A stretch of DNA of 13,364 nt from Lachnospiraceae bacterium (GTDB taxonomy: Bacteria > Bacillota > Clostridia > Lachnospirales > Lachnospiraceae). The stretch spans positions 1-13,364 of the forward strand of contig DMLD01000200.1 in NCBI GenBank assembly GCA_003453515.1, written 5' to 3'. The translations under genes were made by a program, and so were the position numbers. How positions within the stretch are numbered: the first letter of the stretch is position 1; every line of letters begins with the position of its first letter. This document shows, in pieces, positions 6,052 to 13,364 of the stretch. Under the pieces are notes generated by a model. That model was not told the DNA's origin and made no database searches. It was given only the letters and a program-made list of their open reading frames with translations.

Positions 6052-7281
6052 CTATTCCACCGGTATCCCGTTTACTCTCAGATCATCTGTCACCTCTATG
6101 ACCAGACATTTTCTGCCATCTATGACTCTGGTATCAAGTATATCCGTATGTCCGCTGTTGATACGCAGGACCATATTCTTGTTCCGTACCTCAAGACTTC
6201 TGACCGGAGCCACATTGTCAGCAAAGAGCTTCTCCTCGACCTGTATGGTCGGAGAATGATCCATGTATTCCTCCGGCTCCAGGCTGTCATCTTCGTCATC
6301 GATTCTGACTGCCTTTTGCTTTTTATGGATCCTGCTCATGTCAAACTGCTCATCAAACCTTTTCTCAAAGTTTTCAAGCTGCTCTCCTGTCACGCCGCTC
6401 CTTTCAAAAACATCCCTCATGGATGACTTGTCAAAAAACACGGTCTCCCCTGCCGACTCTGACTTTTTGCTTTTTGCAGACTCCCTCAGATTTTCCTGAA
6501 GTGAAAGGACAGTCTCGATCTGAGGCTCCTCACCGAGCACATCAGATACAAACTCAACAAATCCGTCCTTTTGCTGCTTTGCCGGAAGCGGCGCGCTTAC
6601 ACCGAGCAGTTTTTCTATAAATCTTTCCTGAAGCAGCTTTGTGTCGCTGGTCGAATACAAAAGCGCCGTTATGTCCGTGCTTCTCTCGTTGAATGCCGGG
6701 TACAAAAATCCGGTCTCGGGCTTTTCCACCGCAAATAACTGTCTTAGCTTATGTATCTCCCCTATGGTATCATCATATCCAAGCCCCGGCTTTGTCAGCT
6801 TCATCGGACATATGCTGCAAAGAATGTAGCTGAATATCTCGTCGGAGGCATCCTCAAGCTCTATCCCATCAGAGGTGATCCCGGGGATGTCATATGACTG
6901 GCAGATAAGCAGGATCAGATAGTTCCCCGTATGCTCGTAGGTTTTGATAACACTGTCGTAAAACTCGTCCAGTACGGCATCGTCGGCGAGCTCCGAGTCC
7001 CTCAGCCTTTCAAGCAGCCCTCTTCCCAGACTGCGATCCTCCCCGCTGCTGTCGCTAAAGCTCATATCAACAAGATTCTTACCGGGAGTACCTGACAGGG
7101 TCTTTCTGAATATCTCCAGATATTTATACATGTCCTCTTCAGCGATATTGTAAAACCGGTCACTGAAGGTCTTTACCTTTTCCTTTTCTCCGTTGACATA
7201 ACAGCCCGTGAGTCTTGTTATCCCGCAGTCCTGTACGGTATCAAAAAGTGCCTTGATCTCATTTATCTCTTTCTTTGTCAT
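6052..7281 (-). CDS. DUF4317 family protein, function unknown
   Basis: The 409-residue product begins MTKKEINEIKALF, a start I recognise for DUF4317, a family found mainly in Lachnospiraceae and relatives. Other family-like stretches are ITRLTGCYVN (21-30), KTLSGTPGKNLVDMSFS (60-76), LRDSEL (93-98), GNYLILL (119-125) and a conserved GFLYPAFNERSTD (191-203). The C-terminal third (about 265-350) is charged and probably linker-like, followed by a short beta-rich tail. No catalytic motif, membrane segment or signal is seen. The frame is open back to 7392, but that start would lie inside hslO. ATG 7281 has GAGG at 5 nt that overlaps the hslO stop. The biochemical role is unknown. Confidence 0.9.
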   Translation of the reverse strand: MTKKEINEIKALFDTVQDCGITRLTGCYVNGEKEKVKTFSDRFYNIAEEDMYKYLEIFRKTLSGTPGKNLVDMSFSDSSGEDRSLGRGLLERLRDSELADDAVLDEFYDSVIKTYEHTGNYLILLICQSYDIPGITSDGIELEDASDEIFSYILCSICPMKLTKPGLGYDDTIGEIHKLRQLFAVEKPETGFLYPAFNERSTDITALLYSTSDTKLLQERFIEKLLGVSAPLPAKQQKDGFVEFVSDVLGEEPQIETVLSLQENLRESAKSKKSESAGETVFFDKSSMRDVFERSGVTGEQLENFEKRFDEQFDMSRIHKKQKAVRIDDEDDSLEPEEYMDHSPTIQVEEKLFADNVAPVRSLEVRNKNMVLRINSGHTDILDTRVIDGRKCLVIEVTDDLRVNGIPVE

Positions 7282-7288
7282 AGCTTCC

Positions 7289-8185
7289 TCATTTCGTGTG
7301 CATGCTTTGCAGTATCTCTTCCAGCTCCCTGATCGAAAAAACATAGTTGGAATTGCAAAAATGGCAATGCAGCTCCACAGGCTTTTTCTCATGTATTATA
7401 TCCTCTATCTCCCTGTGTCCGAGACTGACCAGTACCTTGCTCGTCCTCTCCTTTGAGCAGTTACAATAAAAGCCGACCGGCAGCCTCTCACCGGATATGT
7501 TCACATCCCACTTGCCGAGCAATTCGTGGATGATATCCTCCGGAGACATACCGCCTGACAGATAAGCTGTTACAGAACTTGCCTCCTTTAGCTTCTTTTC
7601 AAGCTCGTCAAGCAGTGTATCCTCCGTTCCCGGCATCAGCTGAATGATGTATCCTCCTGACGCAGCCACCGTATTGTCCCTCTCCATCAGCACTCCGAGC
7701 GAGACAGCCGATGGGATCTGCTCGGATGAGGCATAGTAATAGGTCAGATCCTCGGCGATCTCTCCGGAAACGAGATCCACCTGACTGGCATACGGCTCAC
7801 CGATCCCGGTATCTCTGATCACACTCAGTATCCCCTTTCCGAGAGCGCCACCTACATCGAGCTTTCCCTCCGAATTCGCGGGGATCAGAACAAGCGGCTC
7901 TATCGGATAGCCCTTCACATGACCAAAAGCATCTGCGGAAACGACCAATCCCTTTCCCGGTCCGTCCCCTCGTATCTGCAATGTCAGCAGATCCTTCTCG
8001 GATTTCATCATCGCGCCCATCATCAGCCCCGCACTCATGAGCCTTCCCAATGCCGCTGTCATAACGGGACTTGTACCGTGCCGAACCTTGGCTTCCTCCG
8101 TAACGCCTCTTGAGCTCACGCAGAAAAATCGGATCTGTCCGTCCGCTGCCGTTCCCCTTATCAGGTAATCTGATTTTTCCTCCAT
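7289..8185 (-). CDS. hslO: Hsp33, redox-regulated molecular chaperone
   Basis: The 298-residue protein has the Hsp33 core: an N-terminal substrate-binding domain with YLIRGTAADGQIRFF, GRLMSAGLMMGAMMK and LQIRGDGPGKGL, a middle DLTYYYASSEQIPSAVSLGV segment, and a C-terminal zinc switch. The switch cysteines are the expected CxC (Cys241, Cys243 in FYCNCSKER) and CxxC (Cys274, Cys277 in HCHFCNSNY). In known Hsp33 they bind zinc when reduced and form disulfides on oxidation, which turns on holdase activity in the cytoplasm. Length matches the family. ATG 8185 follows GGAGGAAAGG. It is separated from the upstream ATPase gene by 67 nt and from DUF4317 by 7 nt. Confidence 0.97.
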   Translation of the reverse strand: MEEKSDYLIRGTAADGQIRFFCVSSRGVTEEAKVRHGTSPVMTAALGRLMSAGLMMGAMMKSEKDLLTLQIRGDGPGKGLVVSADAFGHVKGYPIEPLVLIPANSEGKLDVGGALGKGILSVIRDTGIGEPYASQVDLVSGEIAEDLTYYYASSEQIPSAVSLGVLMERDNTVAASGGYIIQLMPGTEDTLLDELEKKLKEASSVTAYLSGGMSPEDIIHELLGKWDVNISGERLPVGFYCNCSKERTSKVLVSLGHREIEDIIHEKKPVELHCHFCNSNYVFSIRELEEILQSMHTK

Positions 8186-8252
8186 AAATACCTTTCCTCC
8201 GCTTTCATTATTTCAAGCTTTTCCAAAGGAAGCTGATATATTCAGTGTTTCC

Positions 8253-10580
8253 TTAACTCCTGCTCTTGTGGCAGGTAAAATAAATGATCTGATATCGCTT
8301 GCCAAGCTCCTGCAATAGCTGCTTTGCTCTTTCAAGCTTTTGATCATCGAAATTCACAAAGGGATCATCAAATATCAGAGTCGGTCTCTCTTCCGGATAC
8401 ATCGCATCAGCAAAAGCCATTCTAAAGCATATCCCAACCAGATCCTGATATCCGTGACTCAGATGATCTATCTCCCGCTGCTGCCCGAGCTCCCTTGCGG
8501 TTATATGCATATTTGCATCGATCACTACATCCTCCCTTTCATCCTCGTTCATGATCATCGAAAGATAATGATCAAGACTCCTTTGCACGGGACCGGTATA
8601 TCGCAATGCCATGTTCTGCTTTGCCTTTTCCAATAATTCCCTTGTCAGGCACAGATATTTATATCTTTTCTCATCCTCCTCCTGCTTTTCCTTCAGCCCT
8701 TCGAGCCTCTGTCTTTCCTCCTGCAGATCGACATAATTATCCCTATAAATATCCATCTGTCTTGAATTCTGCGATATCTTCTCCGTGAGTTCCTCTATAC
8801 TGTCTGTGATCGAAGCTATCTCCTCGCCTATCACTTCCAGTGATACATCAAACTCCGGTTCCTCCAGATCTGCTATAGCTTCAACATCCCCTATTTCAGC
8901 CTCAAATCTTTCCAGTCTCAGCCTCGCTTCATTCATATCCCTTTCGCTTTGCCACAGCCCTGCTGCCATAGAGCTGATGTCCTGAACAACGCTTCTGATA
9001 CCGTCATACCCGGTAAGCGTCTCACCTGCTTTCACTCCAAGCGCTCTGATGCCCTGCAATATCTCATCGCCCAGCATATCATATCTTTTTTTGGCGTTAT
9101 TAAACCTTTCTTCCCGCTCCCTTACACCGTCGTACTTATCAATAAGAGTCCCTATTTTATAGAGATCGTCAGCTATACTCTCCTCTCTGTACTCCACTCC
9201 AAGCTCTGACAAAAATGCCCTTGTCTGCTCCTCTATATCAAGGATGGTCTGTTCATCAGCCTCTATCTCTGCCTGCAGCTCATCGCATTCCGTCGGCATC
9301 CCGTCACTGTCATTGCCGTCAGAGCGTCCCTTAAAAATAAACAGCACCACGCCGAGAGCCAAAAGTAACGCACCTATGACCGGAACAAATATCAACGTCA
9401 CTGCAGCAATAACCATGATCACAACAGCCAATATCAGCATGATATTTACATTCTTTTTTGTATTGTTGGCATATGTCAGCTTTGCCATCTTAAGAGTTGT
9501 TTTTTTTGAACCCAATGCACTCTTTAATTCGTTATGCTTATTCCACGCACTTATCCTTCCCGAGACATCCTCCCTGCTGACAGGTATTCCGTCCGGGAAC
9601 AGCTCCCTTACCGCTTCTATCTCTTCACTGTCCGGATCCGATCTCATCCCGTCGATATTTCCGGACAGCTGAACAAACTCATTTGTCTTTGAGACTATGC
9701 CATCCACAGCCTCTTTTTTGGGTACCTTCCCTCCGAATCCGGCAAGCCGTTCATTATAAACCGACTCCTTTTCTCTGTAAATGGATACCAGCTCCTCATA
9801 ATGCTTTTTTTGTTCGAGCTTCTCCCCGTATCCGCTTTTGGTCTGCTGCTCCTTCTGCAAAACGCCCAGGCGGTCAGTCAACCGGCGCTTTTCGCCCAGA
9901 TATTCATCCTGCATATCGCTCAGCCTTTGCAGTGAGAGCTCGATGCTTTCCTCGTCTCTCAGATGATTTTCTATACTGCGGATCTCCTCCCTTTGCTTGT
10001 ACAAGGCACCTGTTTTTCTGGTGGGCGACATCGAGTCGGTCTTTTTCTTTAATTGCTCTGTCATTTTTTCGTACGGTATTTTTTCGTCGGGAGCATAAGC
10101 CCCTCCGCCTATTCTCTCAAATATATCATCCGTACTCTCCACGGTAAGCACGTCATTTTGAGAAATATATACGCTTCTTGCATATGACGGACCGTCAACA
10201 TGGAAAAACACCTTTCCCACACAGCTTGCATCGATATCCGTTATCTGTATATTGGTGTCCGGATCCGACAATATACAATCATCCTCCGCGCTCTTTTTTC
10301 CAAACACCTTGGAAAGCCTGTATTTGCGATCAGCATTTGTAAAAATGATCTCCCCGCCATACACTCCCTTTTGCCACGGAGAATACTTCTTGCGCTCATT
10401 GGTCAGATCGTCACGCTTGCCCTCTCCCTCAAAGCCGTATAGCATGACCTTTATAAATGCTGCCAATGTGCTTTTTCCCCATCCGTTTTCTCTTTCAAAC
10501 ACACTGATCCCCTGATTGAAATTGAACTCGACGTTTGAAAGCTTCCCAAAGTTTTCAATATGAGCACTGATCAGTTCCAT
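8253..10580 (-). CDS. SbcC/Rad50-like (YhaN-type) AAA ATPase with coiled coils and membrane hairpin
   Basis: This 775-residue SMC-like protein has an N-terminal ATPase half (1-160) with the P-loop ENGWGKSTL (Lys36, Ser37) and a Q-loop SQND (Gln141). Charged coiled-coil stretches follow (about 170-280 and 340-375), then two adjacent hydrophobic segments (380-417) that look like a membrane hairpin. More coiled coil (about 430-660) leads to the C-terminal half with the ABC signature LSHGYQDL (707-714) and Walker B TLIFDDP (734-740). The usual first Gly of GxxxxGKS is Arg30. There is no CxxC zinc hook, and the hairpin sits where the hook would be. ATG 10580 has AGGAG upstream. It lies 36 nt after the nuclease gene, as in the yhaO-yhaN arrangement, so the two products probably form one DNA-end-processing complex. 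Membrane tethering is inferred. Confidence 0.92.
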   Translation of the reverse strand: MELISAHIENFGKLSNVEFNFNQGISVFERENGWGKSTLAAFIKVMLYGFEGEGKRDDLTNERKKYSPWQKGVYGGEIIFTNADRKYRLSKVFGKKSAEDDCILSDPDTNIQITDIDASCVGKVFFHVDGPSYARSVYISQNDVLTVESTDDIFERIGGGAYAPDEKIPYEKMTEQLKKKTDSMSPTRKTGALYKQREEIRSIENHLRDEESIELSLQRLSDMQDEYLGEKRRLTDRLGVLQKEQQTKSGYGEKLEQKKHYEELVSIYREKESVYNERLAGFGGKVPKKEAVDGIVSKTNEFVQLSGNIDGMRSDPDSEEIEAVRELFPDGIPVSREDVSGRISAWNKHNELKSALGSKKTTLKMAKLTYANNTKKNVNIMLILAVVIMVIAAVTLIFVPVIGALLLALGVVLFIFKGRSDGNDSDGMPTECDELQAEIEADEQTILDIEEQTRAFLSELGVEYREESIADDLYKIGTLIDKYDGVREREERFNNAKKRYDMLGDEILQGIRALGVKAGETLTGYDGIRSVVQDISSMAAGLWQSERDMNEARLRLERFEAEIGDVEAIADLEEPEFDVSLEVIGEEIASITDSIEELTEKISQNSRQMDIYRDNYVDLQEERQRLEGLKEKQEEDEKRYKYLCLTRELLEKAKQNMALRYTGPVQRSLDHYLSMIMNEDEREDVVIDANMHITARELGQQREIDHLSHGYQDLVGICFRMAFADAMYPEERPTLIFDDPFVNFDDQKLERAKQLLQELGKRYQIIYFTCHKSRS

Positions 10581-10616
10581 AGCCTTTTCTCCTATTACCG
10601 ATATCTTTGATCCAAA

Positions 10617-11717
10617 CTATATTTCTTCGCCGTCAAACAGCTGTAAGCCTATATGTATGATATTGCTTTTTTCCTCATCGGACAGCTCCTCATTGTTGAC
10701 CGTCCGTATAAATTCTCCCTTCAGGGATACGTCCAGCGCGAGACTCTCCATATCGATCCTGTAGGATGTCTTATCGACAAGCTTAAAATAATAATAGTCA
10801 TCCTCAAAGCAGCTCTGTAGAAAGCCCAAGTCCTTTTCGGATCCAACATCCGTCTCTCCCGTGAGCACAAGCTTTACAAGGGATGTATCCGCATAGCCCT
10901 GCTCTGTTAAGCACTCCCTTATCCTGCTCTCTATCTCCCGGGTGCTGTTCAACCCCGTTATATCCACCCTGCATTCATATATGGTACGATAAGCGATCGG
11001 TACAAATTCATGGGTATATGTCCCGTCAGCTTCGTTGATATCTATCAATACAAAGCCGTGCTCACCGCATTCATCAAAGCCTCTGCCCTCCAGACACCCC
11101 GGATAACAGTAGCTCCCCCTCGAATCAAGGCTTTCAAACTTATATGTGTGGATATGTCCGAGAGCCAGATAATCGATCGACCTTCCCCGAAGGTCGCGAA
11201 TGCCGATAGCCTCCGTCTTGTCCTTCGCCTTTTTCTCCGACTCCTGTCCGTGAAGCATAACTATATTAAAGTCACCGGGATCCAGCACCAGATTGGAGTA
11301 TATCCTGTCCGAATTTTCCTTTGTCAGCTCCACTCCGTTGAGAACTATATTCCGCCCCTTATTACCCAGCACATATCTTGTCCAGGTCTCTCCAAACAGA
11401 TGAAGATTGGCGGGCAATTCGCCCTGCTTGTCAAACGCAGAATCGACATCATGATTACCGCGCAAATAATAAAACTCAATACCGTCATGCTCCTCGATCA
11501 GAGAGCGAACCGCATTTCTGGCCCTTGCCGATATATGGTTACTGTCAAAGAGATCACCCGCGATCATAATAGCATCGACCTCTTTATCCTCAGCAAATCC
11601 AAGCATCCTCTCAAAGGTCTTAAGCAGCTCATTTTTCCTCTGCTTTGCCTTTTCAACGGAAAGATGTGTGTTCATCTTTGAATCGATATGTAAATCAGCG
11701 CAATGGATAATTCTCAT
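10617..11717 (-). CDS. Mre11/SbcD-like (YhaO-type) metallophosphoesterase, DNA repair nuclease subunit
   Basis: The 366-residue protein carries all calcineurin-like phosphoesterase motifs in order: CADLHID (Asp8, His10), AGDLFD (Asp55), RGNHD (Asn88, His89), LHGQE (His156) and LGHIHTY (His188, His190). These bind the two metal ions (usually Mn) of Mre11/SbcD nucleases. The C-terminal 130 residues are the acidic capping and partner-binding region typical of this family. No signal or membrane segment is present. AGGAGG lies about 9 nt before ATG 11717. It sits 16 nt after preA and is followed by the Rad50-like ATPase, its expected partner. Double-strand-break or hairpin processing is inferred from family and context. 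Confidence 0.93.
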   Translation of the reverse strand: MRIIHCADLHIDSKMNTHLSVEKAKQRKNELLKTFERMLGFAEDKEVDAIMIAGDLFDSNHISARARNAVRSLIEEHDGIEFYYLRGNHDVDSAFDKQGELPANLHLFGETWTRYVLGNKGRNIVLNGVELTKENSDRIYSNLVLDPGDFNIVMLHGQESEKKAKDKTEAIGIRDLRGRSIDYLALGHIHTYKFESLDSRGSYCYPGCLEGRGFDECGEHGFVLIDINEADGTYTHEFVPIAYRTIYECRVDITGLNSTREIESRIRECLTEQGYADTSLVKLVLTGETDVGSEKDLGFLQSCFEDDYYYFKLVDKTSYRIDMESLALDVSLKGEFIRTVNNEELSDEEKSNIIHIGLQLFDGEEI

Positions 11718-11733
11718 AACGTGATCTTCCTCC

Positions 11734-13245
11734 TTATTTGAGCGATTTCAGGCTTACACGCTTGTTCCCGGGTACTATCGCGCCGCCCGGACATACCAGT
11801 ACACAAAGATGACAGCCGACACATTTTTTCCCATCCATTATTGGCCTTCTGCTTTCATCCAGACGGATAGCCTGATGACCTCCGTCCGAGCAGGATATCG
11901 AGCACCTGCCGCAGCCTATACAGCGTTCTCTGATAAATCGTGGATACAATATGGTATCGCGTTCAAGCACATCCGTTGTCTCGCTGAGCGTGCTTAAGCC
12001 AAGACCGATCGCCTCTGTAACATTTTTAAAGCCCTTTTGAGCAAGATACATATTAAGCCCCGTCTTCAGATCATCGATGATCCGGTAGCCGTACTGCATC
12101 ACAGCCGTCGTCACCTGTACCGTTCCGGCGCCTAAAAGGATAAACTCAAGCGCATCCTGCCAGGTCTCGATACCGCCCATGCCTGATATATGCAGTCCCT
12201 TAAGCTCAGGATCCAGACCGAGCTCAGATACAAACCTCAGCGCTATCGGCTTTACCGCATTGCCGCTGTATCCTCCCAATGAGCTGCGTCCGTTCACATC
12301 GGGTGCTGCCACATAGGTGTCCATATTTACTCCGGTGATGGATTTGATCGTATTTATCGCAGCGATCCCGTCTGCTCCGCCTCTTTTTGCAGCCTCTGCC
12401 GCCGGGCTCATGGTCGCTACGTTCGGTGTAAGCTTAGCAAGGACAGGGATGTGGCAGCCGCGCTTTGCTGCTGCCGTAAATCTCTCTACGAGCTCAGGGA
12501 CCTGACCGATATCACTTCCTAACCCCTCATCCATCATATTTGGACAGGAAAAATTAAGCTCTACCGCATCTGCTCCGTTTTGCTCGCACAGAGCGGCAAG
12601 CTCGCCCCATTCATCCTCGTTTTGCCCCATGATCGATGCCAGTATGAATTTTTCGGGATGAGTCTCTTTTAATCTCCTAAAGATCCTCATATTTTCATCG
12701 ACACTGTGATCTGACAGCTGCTCTATATTTTTAAAGCCCATGATACTTCCGTCATTCCCCTTTACAGCTGAAAAGCGGGGAGATGCTTCATGCATGTCAA
12801 GGGTGCATATCGTCTTGAAGCAAACGCCCGCCCACCCTGCATCAAAGGCGCGGGCACACATATCATAGGTACTTGCAACGACAGACGAAGACAGTAAAAA
12901 CGGGTTCTCCAATGGTATACCGCACATATTACAATTCAGACGTTTATCATCTGTCGGGACCGGTGTATCGCATTCAGGTCTTACCTGTTCATACAACCGG
13001 CCGACCAGATCGCGGATAGGGATCCTGCCGCTTCTTATACAGGCTTGCACACACGGTGCGGCGCAATCCCGGCACGGATCAATATTCGGCAGCCTGCCTG
13101 CCGCCGCCTGCTCATTTTTGAACCATATGCTTCGCAAGAGCGATGAGGGCTCAAGCTCCTCACAGCTCTGATCACAGGGAGCATTTTGGCATAAGACGCA
13201 GTATATCATGTCGGATCTGCTTATCCTCAGGTCTGATCTGTTCAT
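11734..13245 (-). CDS. preA: PreA-type dihydropyrimidine dehydrogenase subunit with extra N-terminal Cys-rich region
   Basis: Residues about 100-503 match PreA, an FMN and Fe-S subunit of NAD-dependent dihydropyrimidine dehydrogenase (uracil/thymine to dihydro forms). Visible are NPFLLSSSVV, GVCFKT, ELNFSCPN (Cys234), GLGSDIGQVPELV, AAINTIKSI, SGYSGNAVKPIALR, GMGGIETW and QVTTAVMQYGY. Two C-terminal 4Fe-4S motifs follow (Cys442/445/448/452 and Cys475/478/481/485). Residues 1-99 are extra compared with the about 411-residue E. coli PreA. Their cysteines (16, 19, 24, 28 and 58, 61, 65, 69) and RSIWFKN recall the N-terminal Fe-S region of PreT/DPYD. No preT is seen in the window. GGAGG lies 8 nt before ATG 13245. 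The true substrate could be another pyrimidine-like ring. Confidence 0.92.
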   Translation of the reverse strand: MNRSDLRISRSDMIYCVLCQNAPCDQSCEELEPSSLLRSIWFKNEQAAAGRLPNIDPCRDCAAPCVQACIRSGRIPIRDLVGRLYEQVRPECDTPVPTDDKRLNCNMCGIPLENPFLLSSSVVASTYDMCARAFDAGWAGVCFKTICTLDMHEASPRFSAVKGNDGSIMGFKNIEQLSDHSVDENMRIFRRLKETHPEKFILASIMGQNEDEWGELAALCEQNGADAVELNFSCPNMMDEGLGSDIGQVPELVERFTAAAKRGCHIPVLAKLTPNVATMSPAAEAAKRGGADGIAAINTIKSITGVNMDTYVAAPDVNGRSSLGGYSGNAVKPIALRFVSELGLDPELKGLHISGMGGIETWQDALEFILLGAGTVQVTTAVMQYGYRIIDDLKTGLNMYLAQKGFKNVTEAIGLGLSTLSETTDVLERDTILYPRFIRERCIGCGRCSISCSDGGHQAIRLDESRRPIMDGKKCVGCHLCVLVCPGGAIVPGNKRVSLKSLK

Positions 13246-13303
13246 CGCGGTGTCCTCCGTTTTTGGTTTTTAACTGCAAGTATTCCGATATCTGCATCAC
13301 ATT

Positions 13304-13332
13304 ATTCTATCATATTTCACGGCAAAGCACAA
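13304..13332 (-). promoter_or_regulatory. Candidate sigma-A promoter (extended -10) upstream of preA
   Basis: On the minus strand, TTGTGC (13327-13332) is followed after 17 nt by TAGAAT (13304-13309), with TGA just before it as an extended -10. The -35 matches only 3/6, but the -10 is 5/6 and the TG is in place. The leader to ATG 13245 would be about 50 nt. The next upstream gene is outside the window, so I cannot say whether preA is first in its operon. Confidence 0.45.
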
Positions 13333-13364
13333 CCTTTATCAGCTCCGTTATCAGATAAAAAAGC

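Noticed and set aside
7282..7392. Upstream extension of the DUF4317 frame to 7392
   Set aside because: The extra 37 residues lie over the hslO 3' end, lack a ribosome site, and precede the known family start MTKKEINEIK at 7281, which has its own GAGG site.
8186..8252. Possible terminator hairpin between the ATPase gene and hslO
   Set aside because: Only short, bulged stems (AGCTTCC/GGAAAAGCT) are present, and no T-run follows on the minus strand.
11010..11681. Plus-strand open frame of 223 codons inside the Mre11-like gene
   Set aside because: It is antisense to a gene with a complete set of family motifs, has no recognisable domain, and arises from codon bias of the real gene. Other long plus-strand frames (883-1248, 1916-2485, 9244-9672, 9683-10147) are rejected for the same reason.
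12502..12518. Apparent loss of the DPYD catalytic cysteine in preA (Ser244 in GLGSDIGQ)
   Set aside because: As I recall, E. coli PreA also has Ser here (MGSDVGQ), so this is normal for bacterial PreA and not a sign of inactivation.
1..13364. CRISPR array, mobile element, defence island, tRNA or rRNA
   Set aside because: No regularly spaced repeats, transposase or integrase motifs, att-like duplications or cloverleaf/rRNA sequence were seen. Both SbcC- and SbcD-like genes look like housekeeping repair rather than a defence system.

Overview
All genes supported here lie on the minus strand, so transcription runs from the right end of the window to the left. The window is densely packed: there are 13 genes, one cut by the left edge, and the largest gap is 142 nt, so no stretch over 300 nt lacks a gene. 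Strong purine-rich ribosome binding sites (AGGAGG types), a DUF4317 protein, Hsp33, a Rad50/Mre11-like pair of the YhaN/YhaO type, and lysine-rich secreted proteins with bacterial Ig-like modules all point to a low-to-mid-GC anaerobic Firmicute, most likely Lachnospiraceae (Butyrivibrio/Roseburia-like). The genus is an inference.

In transcription order, the right part (13.25-8.25 kb) holds preA, a PreA-type dihydropyrimidine dehydrogenase subunit with an added N-terminal cysteine-rich Fe-S-like region. It is followed after 16 nt by an Mre11/SbcD-like nuclease and after 36 nt by its SbcC/Rad50-like ATPase partner, which carries a transmembrane hairpin. A plausible sigma-A promoter sits upstream of preA. 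The middle part (8.2-5.8 kb) holds hslO (the redox-switched chaperone Hsp33), a DUF4317 protein and a 74-residue CxxC protein. These three are separated by only 7 and 9 nt, and their ribosome binding sites overlap the preceding stop codons.

The next part (5.8-1.8 kb) holds a secreted glucose-1-phosphatase-like histidine acid phosphatase fused to an Ig-like domain, a flavin-reductase-family protein, an unannotated-looking 40-residue ORF, a tRNA-dihydrouridine synthase and a YgjP-type zinc metallopeptidase. The 40-residue ORF overlaps the synthase start by ATGA. The left end (1.7-0 kb) holds two more exported proteins: an Ig-like plus rhodanese lipoprotein candidate, and a truncated lysine-rich protein of unknown function. 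The 142-nt gap before the rhodanese gene has two good promoter candidates and a perfect dyad across one -35 box.

The genes do not form one pathway. The set is mostly housekeeping (tRNA modification, redox proteostasis, DNA break processing, flavin/pyrimidine redox) plus a small exported Ig-domain group. No rRNA, tRNA, CRISPR array, insertion sequence, prophage gene or convincing intrinsic terminator was seen. The most noteworthy items are the coupled 40-aa ORF, the PreT-like N-terminus on PreA, the membrane-tethered Rad50-like ATPase, the exported rhodanese with its dyad-bearing promoter, and the Ig-like modules shared by unrelated exported enzymes.
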